In this document: positions 6,917 through 10,079 of the stretch, piece after piece
How the letters are laid out: each line of letters opens with the position of its first letter
Position numbering within the stretch: position 1 is the first letter of the stretch
Source of the DNA: Bacillota bacterium
GTDB lineage: Bacteria; Bacillota; Clostridia; Christensenellales; CAG-138
Length of the DNA stretch: 10,079 nt
Direction of reading: 5' to 3'
NCBI GenBank assembly: GCA_023435855.1
Contig: JAEZLG010000166.1
Coordinates: 1-10,079 of the forward strand
Notes under the pieces: generated by a model
Told to the model about the DNA's origin: nothing
Seen by the model: the letters and a program-made list of their open reading frames with translations, nothing else
Database searches by the model: none
Translations under genes and position numbers: made by a program

Positions 6917-7831
6917 TTACGCCTTGTCTGTGGCTTTTTCGCCGAACAGACCGGTAGGTTTGACCACGAGTATGATAATGAGAAGTGCAAAGGTAAATGC
7001 ATCGGAAAACGTCGTCCAGCCGCTGCCGCCAACACCGAATATTGAGCTGCCGCCTTTTAAGATGTTTTCTGCGATGCCTATGATAAACGCGCCTATCACA
7101 GCACCGGGGATGCTTCCTATGCCGCCAAATACCGCTGCAACAAAGCACTTCAAGCCCGGCATACTGCCCGAGATCGGCGTGACGGATGCGTAGTTTGTAA
7201 AGTACAGCATGGAACCGACCGCGGCAAGAAACGAGCCGATTACAAATGTTACCGATATGACCGTATTGATGCGAATGCCCATAAGGCGGCTTGTTTCATA
7301 GTCCTTGGAGACGGCGCGCATAGCCATGCCGACCTTAGTATACTTGATGAGAAGCGAGAGTAGGACTACGAGAACAATGGTCAGTATCGGTGTAATAAGC
7401 GTTACCATTTTGGTAGTAGAACCCCAGATGGTGACCGTTTCGCTTAGCCAGGGAATGGTGGGGTAGACCTTAGCAAGCCCGCCGGTGAAGTAAAGCGCTG
7501 CATTTTGCAGCAGGTATGAAACGCCGATGGCGCTGATCATGACGGACATGCGCGGTGCAGTGCGCAGCGGCTTATACGCTGCACGCTCAATCAAAAAGCC
7601 AAGAAGAACCGTCATAACGAGCACGAGAGGTATCGCGATTGTTATCGGAAGCGAGGATGAGAGATACACCATCATAAGGCCTGCACACATGAACACATCG
7701 CCGTGCGCAAAGTTGATTAAGCGGAGTATCCCGTATACCATTGTATAACCGATGGCAATTAGCGCATATTGACCGCCTACTGAAATTCCGGAGAGAATGT
7801 ACGATAGATTCGCTTGCAAAAATTCGAGCAT
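6917..7831 (-). CDS. livH: LivH, permease subunit of a branched-chain amino acid type ABC importer
   Basis: A 304-residue membrane protein with about 8 hydrophobic segments, the normal size for LivH. It has the family opening LSGISVGGQYALIAIGYTMVYG, then RLINFAHGDVFM, a region conserved in LivH proteins. The coupling loop is MAMRAVSKDYETSRLMGIRIN, followed by FAVAVFGGIGSIPGAVIGA-like residues (seen here as FVAAVFGGIGSIPGAVIGA) near the C-terminus. It forms the membrane channel with LivM. GAGGAGGC (complement of 7838-7845) is a strong ribosome binding site 6 nt before the ATG. A 108-nt gap with a stable hairpin separates it from livK upstream. The transported compound cannot be read from the permease; amides, urea and aromatic compounds use related systems, but no urease or amidase gene is near. 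Confidence 0.94.
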   Translation of the reverse strand: MLEFLQANLSYILSGISVGGQYALIAIGYTMVYGILRLINFAHGDVFMCAGLMMVYLSSSLPITIAIPLVLVMTVLLGFLIERAAYKPLRTAPRMSVMISAIGVSYLLQNAALYFTGGLAKVYPTIPWLSETVTIWGSTTKMVTLITPILTIVLVVLLSLLIKYTKVGMAMRAVSKDYETSRLMGIRINTVISVTFVIGSFLAAVGSMLYFTNYASVTPISGSMPGLKCFVAAVFGGIGSIPGAVIGAFIIGIAENILKGGSSIFGVGGSGWTTFSDAFTFALLIIILVVKPTGLFGEKATDKA

Positions 7832-7898
7832 GGATTTGCCTCCTCAATGCCGCTTACAAGGAAATAAAGAATGCGGGAAAGAAAATCCGAATACACTT

Positions 7899-7925
7899 GC
7901 GGCGGGGGCCGGTGACCCCCGCCGC
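7899..7925 (-). other. Intercistronic GC-rich hairpin between livK and livH
   Basis: A perfect 10-bp stem, GCGGCGGGGG (7899-7908) with CCCCCGCCGC (7916-7925), has a 7-nt loop. It starts 14 nt beyond the livK stop codon. In the transcribed direction it is followed by CAAGTGTATTCGG, with no U-tract, so it is unlikely to be an efficient terminator by itself. The likely role, by analogy with binding-protein operons, is to protect the 3' end of a livK mRNA fragment or to attenuate transcription into livHMGF, giving more binding protein than permease. Confidence 0.7.
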
Positions 7926-7939
7926 TTAAAAGGCGTTAC

Positions 7940-9142
7940 TTAGTTGATTGTGACAGCGGGCAGTGCATCCCACTTGCCTGTTTCGTTGTTGGCGTGCTTA
8001 ACATACGCGGTATTGCGTATTGCATCACCGTTGACCTGGTCAAGAGCGATGGGGCCGGACACGCCGTTATACTCGGTGGACCACAGAGCCTCCATGATTG
8101 CGGCAGGTTCTGTGCTCCCGGCCTTCTTCATCGCCTCAAGCGCAAAGAAGTATGCATCGTTACCCATTGCGGTAACAGCCGAAACAGTGTCATCTCCGCC
8201 GTTATTTGCTAAACGTGTAGCGTCGGCATTGACCCATTCTTTGAAACTCGCGTCAAATTCAGCATTTGCGCCTTCGGGATAGAAGGTAGTGACGGTTACG
8301 TCAACGCTCTTACCTTTGGCGGCCTGAAGAATAACGTTAGAGTCCCAGGTATCGCCGGCGAGGATGGGCATTCCAAGCGCCTGCGATTCTGCCTGGTCAA
8401 TGATAAGCTGCGCGGCTTCGGTGGAAACCGGGGAGAAGAAAACTTGTGCACCGCCGTTCTTGGCGTTGTTGATGTAGCTGGTAAAGTCACTGTTGCCGTC
8501 GGGGAAGGTATCCTGTATGCAGGTGCCTCCGAGTGCTTCAAACGCCTTAACAAAGTAGTTCACAAGACCGCCCGAGTAGTCATCGCCGAGCTTGGAGAGG
8601 CAGTATGCCGTCTTTACGCCGAGCGTGCCATAGGCGTAGTTCGCAAGTACCGTGCCCTGGAAAGGATCGAGGAAGCATACGCGGAAATAGTGTTTGTTGC
8701 CCTCGGTAACCTGCGGGTTGGTGCAGGTAATGCCGATACAGGGTATACCGGCTGCTTCAAACGTAGGAGAAGCCGCAATGGATACGCCTGAGCCGTAGGA
8801 GCCGAGCACAACGGATACGCCCGCTGAAACCAGCGTGGACGCAGCGGAGGCCGCTTTGTCGTTGGAGCTTTCGTTATCCACCTTGACGAGCTGAACGTCA
8901 TACGTTGTTCCGTTGATTTCAACGGTCGGGCTTATGGCGTTGGCGTACTCAACGCCGAGTGTTTCCTGCTTGCCACCGGCACCGTTATCGCCGGAAGCGG
9001 GTTCATAGACACCGATTTTTACAACTGGGTTGCCGGACGAGGGCTGCTCCGCAACATCACCGGGTGTAGCCGGAGATGCTTCGCATGCGGTGAAGGATAC
9101 GACGAGGACGAGTGCCAGTAGGATAGCTGCAAACTTCTTCAT
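7940..9142 (-). CDS. livK: LivK/LivJ-type substrate-binding lipoprotein of the ABC importer
   Basis: A 400-residue binding protein of the Peripla_BP_6 (Leu/Ile/Val-binding) family. Residues 1-19 are a lipoprotein signal (MKKFAAILLALVLVV core) with lipobox FTAC and C20 as lipid anchor, so it works on the outer face of the cytoplasmic membrane. An acidic and Pro/Ser linker (21-38) leads to VVKIGVYEPASGDNGAGGKQ, then VVLGSYGSGVSIAASPTFEAAGIPCIG, which is the ligand-loop region of the family, HYFRVCFLDPFQGTVLANYA, LGDDYSGGLVNYF, and GMPILAGDTWDSN. It has two Rossmann-like lobes of normal length. It captures the amino acid and delivers it to LivHM. GGAGGA (complement of 9151-9156) is 8 nt from the ATG. 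It is the first gene of the operon and has its own promoter and a 3' hairpin, fitting high expression. Exact ligand is not determinable by eye; branched-chain amino acids are the default. Confidence 0.94.
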   Translation of the reverse strand: MKKFAAILLALVLVVSFTACEASPATPGDVAEQPSSGNPVVKIGVYEPASGDNGAGGKQETLGVEYANAISPTVEINGTTYDVQLVKVDNESSNDKAASAASTLVSAGVSVVLGSYGSGVSIAASPTFEAAGIPCIGITCTNPQVTEGNKHYFRVCFLDPFQGTVLANYAYGTLGVKTAYCLSKLGDDYSGGLVNYFVKAFEALGGTCIQDTFPDGNSDFTSYINNAKNGGAQVFFSPVSTEAAQLIIDQAESQALGMPILAGDTWDSNVILQAAKGKSVDVTVTTFYPEGANAEFDASFKEWVNADATRLANNGGDDTVSAVTAMGNDAYFFALEAMKKAGSTEPAAIMEALWSTEYNGVSGPIALDQVNGDAIRNTAYVKHANNETGKWDALPAVTIN

Positions 9143-9197
9143 GACCGTTTTCCTCCATTTTTAGTTGTTTGAAGTCGGGGCAGAAAAGCAGATGCGG

Positions 9198-9214
9198 TTC
9201 GGCATAAGGCCGAA
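9198..9214 (-). promoter_or_regulatory. Small leader hairpin or operator before livK
   Basis: A perfect 6-bp inverted repeat, TTCGGC (9198-9203) with GCCGAA (9209-9214), has a 5-nt spacer and lies in the predicted 5' leader of livK, about 5 nt beyond the expected start of transcription. It is either an RNA hairpin near the 5' end or a DNA operator overlapping the initial transcribed region. I cannot assign it to a known regulator or riboswitch class. Confidence 0.4.
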
Positions 9215-9226
9215 GACTTATTAGAA

Positions 9227-9255
9227 ATTATATACGCCATCTTCCTATGATGCAA
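9227..9255 (-). promoter_or_regulatory. Promoter of the liv operon
   Basis: On the minus strand TTGCAT (9250-9255) and a perfect TATAAT (9227-9232) are separated by 17 bp, a normal housekeeping sigma arrangement. The -35 matches only TTG of TTGACA, which would fit a promoter that needs an activator. The start point would be near 9220, leaving a leader of roughly 77 nt before livK. Confidence 0.65.
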
Positions 9256-9263
9256 GAGAGTTC

Positions 9264-9332
9264 TTCATCAGATATGTAACTAATTTCATCATGTATATAT
9301 TTCACGAACAACTGTCTTAATACGTCGTGAAA
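9264..9332 (-). promoter_or_regulatory. Possible regulator-binding repeats upstream of the livK promoter
   Basis: Two symmetry elements lie directly upstream of the livK -35. One is the heptamer TTCATCA on the plus strand at 9264-9270 and 9285-9291 (TGATGAA in the livK direction), exactly 21 bp apart, about two helical turns. The other is the 8-bp inverted repeat TTTCACGA (9300-9307) and TCGTGAAA (9325-9332) with a 17-bp spacer. Both lie between the hup terminator and the livK promoter, where a transcription activator would bind. No known regulator is identified. Confidence 0.35.
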
Positions 9333-9339
9333 AAGCAAC

Positions 9340-9369
9340 AAAAAACTCCGAACCGAACGGTCCGGAGTT
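9340..9369 (-). terminator. Intrinsic terminator after hup
   Basis: Read on the minus strand, AACTCCG (complement of 9363-9369) pairs with CGGAGTT (complement of 9344-9350), with one internal mismatch and an inner ACC/GGT extension, and continues directly into a run of six U. It starts 16 nt beyond the hup stop codon and separates hup from the liv operon, so livK needs its own promoter. Confidence 0.85.
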
Positions 9370-9385
9370 ATTTTGTATAAGGGGG

Positions 9386-9661
9386 TTATTCGTTGATCGC
9401 GTCCTTAAGAGCCTTGCCTGCCTTGAAGGCGGGAGCCTTGCTGGCAGCAATCTCGATTTCCTTGCCGGTCATGGGGTTGTGGCCCTTATGAGCGGGACGC
9501 TCGCGGACTTCGAACACACCAAAGCCGACCAGTTGGACTTTGTCACCCTGCTTGAGGGCGTCGGTAATCGCACTCAGGGTTGCGGCGACGGCCTTTTCGG
9601 CATCCTTCTTGGAGAGAGCACTCTTCTCGGCTACGGCCGCGATCAGTTCGGTTTTGTTCAT
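9386..9661 (-). CDS. hup: HU family DNA-binding protein
   Basis: A 91-residue histone-like protein, the normal HU length. The helical dimer part MNKTELIAAVAEKSALSKKDAEKA is followed by VQLVGFGVFEVRER (about 42-55), the beta-arm PAHKGHNPMTGKEIEI with P63 in the tip position that inserts between base pairs, and the C-terminal helix FKAGKALKDAINE. HU coats and bends nucleoid DNA as a dimer. In the arm, residues 58 and 61, usually Arg, are His, while R53 and R55 remain. I chose ATG at 9661 rather than the TTG one codon upstream (which would give 92 residues): MNKTEL is the standard HU start and AGGAGG (complement of 9671-9676) then lies 9 nt away. hup follows mazG on the same strand as in the usual Clostridium cluster, and is ended by a strong terminator. 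Confidence 0.95.
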   Translation of the reverse strand: MNKTELIAAVAEKSALSKKDAEKAVAATLSAITDALKQGDKVQLVGFGVFEVRERPAHKGHNPMTGKEIEIAASKAPAFKAGKALKDAINE

Positions 9662-9751
9662 CAATCGTATCCTCCTAGCATTTTAGAAGCGAAATTCTTA
9701 AGGTAGGGGAATCAATATGCTTTTGTTTCCCATGCTTTAAGTTCGTTCATT

Positions 9752-9780
9752 ATTTTACCAGTCTTTTTCCTTATATACAA
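9752..9780 (-). promoter_or_regulatory. Candidate promoter of hup
   Basis: On the minus strand TTGTAT (9775-9780) and TAAAAT (9752-9757) are spaced by 17 bp in the AT-rich gap between mazG and hup. A start near 9745 would give a leader of about 85 nt. I see no clear terminator after mazG, so hup may also be read from upstream; a separate promoter would fit the high level of HU in cells. Confidence 0.45.
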
Positions 9781-9815
9781 GCACTTTTTCCATTATTTTC
9801 GCGTGTTTGCGGGAA

Positions 9816-10079
9816 TTATTTTTTTATCGTATCCCAATAAGCGTCCATTTCGCTTAGTTTCATATTTTCAAGCTGCTTTCCATCCTCCAAAATTCGCGTC
9901 TCCATACGCGAAAAACGCCTGATAAATTTATCCACCGCTTCCGCGAGCGCTTCCTCGGGATCGATTTTTAAAAGTCTTGCCACATTCACCGCGGAGAATA
10001 ACAAATCGCCCATTTCCTCGCGAAGTCGATCGGCACTTTCGTTATCTTCGATGGCTGCATGAAGCTCATCCGCTTCTTC
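9816..10079 (-). CDS. mazG: MazG nucleoside triphosphate pyrophosphohydrolase, C-terminal part
   Basis: The frame is open to the right edge of the window and ends with TAA at 9816-9818, so this is the last 87 codons; the start lies outside. The visible part begins EEADEL, matching the EExxE motif of the all-alpha NTP-PPase fold, then REEMGDLLFSAVNVARLL, which holds the EExxD motif, then KIDPEEALAEAVDKFIRRFSRME, typical of the second domain of MazG. The acidic residues bind the magnesium that hydrolyses NTPs to NMP and pyrophosphate; the protein is cytosolic and cleans aberrant nucleotides and can lower ppGpp-related signalling in some bacteria. In Firmicutes this protein (YabN) often has an N-terminal methyltransferase-like domain, which cannot be judged here. 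hup follows 154 nt downstream, as in the usual cluster. Confidence 0.9.
   Translation of the reverse strand, partial: EEADELHAAIEDNESADRLREEMGDLLFSAVNVARLLKIDPEEALAEAVDKFIRRFSRMETRILEDGKQLENMKLSEMDAYWDTIKK

Noticed and set aside
9215..9235. AATTTCTAATAAG near the livK -10 as a CodY box, since CodY often controls branched-chain amino acid uptake.
   Set aside because: It matches AATTTTCWGAAAATT in only one half and with several mismatches; AT-rich promoter sequence explains it.
9662..9664. TTG one codon upstream as the hup start.
   Set aside because: The ATG directly after it gives the canonical MNKTEL start at good spacing from AGGAGG.
9712..9750. A 12-codon open frame (MNELKAWETKAY) before hup, as a possible leader peptide.
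   Set aside because: Its ATG lies upstream of the transcription start predicted from the hup promoter, it lacks a good ribosome binding site, and the peptide has no regulatory codon run.
1..10079. A new defence, phage, toxin-antitoxin or biosynthetic system.
   Set aside because: Every gene except the small lipoprotein belongs to a known housekeeping or transport family, and there is no integrase, transposase, CRISPR array or tRNA attachment site.

Overview
The window looks like a chromosomal segment of an anaerobic Firmicute of the class Clostridia. It carries a dispersed version of the conserved Clostridium/Bacillus housekeeping block that groups a PpiC-type foldase, a SpoVB-like flippase, MazG, HU and the S4 protein RqcP. 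Most genes have strong AGGAGG-type ribosome binding sites, and the envelope proteins are lipoproteins with no sign of an outer membrane. Base composition is moderate by eye. I cannot name a genus.

Left part (1-2004, + strand): the 3' end of a PpiC/PrsA-type foldase gene, closed by a terminator, then a tight two-gene unit, rqcP and a bifunctional ispDF, closed by a second hairpin. RqcP serves ribosome quality control. IspDF catalyses two non-consecutive steps of the MEP isoprenoid pathway. Middle (2018-4103): a small minus-strand lipoprotein/membrane protein of unknown function, and divergent from it a 14-helix SpoVB/MurJ-like flippase gene that begins with TTG. Their candidate promoters overlap. 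A REP-like palindromic element and a strong bidirectional terminator follow, separating the flippase gene from convergent transcription.

Right part (4229-10079, all on the minus strand, so read right to left): the 3' part of mazG, then hup (HU), its terminator, and a complete branched-chain amino acid type ABC uptake operon in the order livK-livH-livM-livG-livF. The binding protein gene is separated from the permease genes by a GC-rich hairpin without a U-tract, which probably lets LivK be made in excess. The four downstream genes are packed with 12-nt spacing or with 8- and 4-nt overlaps. The control region before livK has a recognisable promoter, a leader hairpin, a direct repeat 21 bp apart and an interrupted inverted repeat.

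I found no new multi-gene system, no defence island, no CRISPR array, no tRNA or rRNA gene and no transposase. The most interesting points are: gene order consistent with an inversion that split spoVB from mazG-hup, with the REP-like element near the expected breakpoint; the regulatory architecture before livK; an extra segment of about 30 residues in LivG; His-for-Arg changes in the HU DNA-binding arm; and the small conserved-looking lipoprotein.
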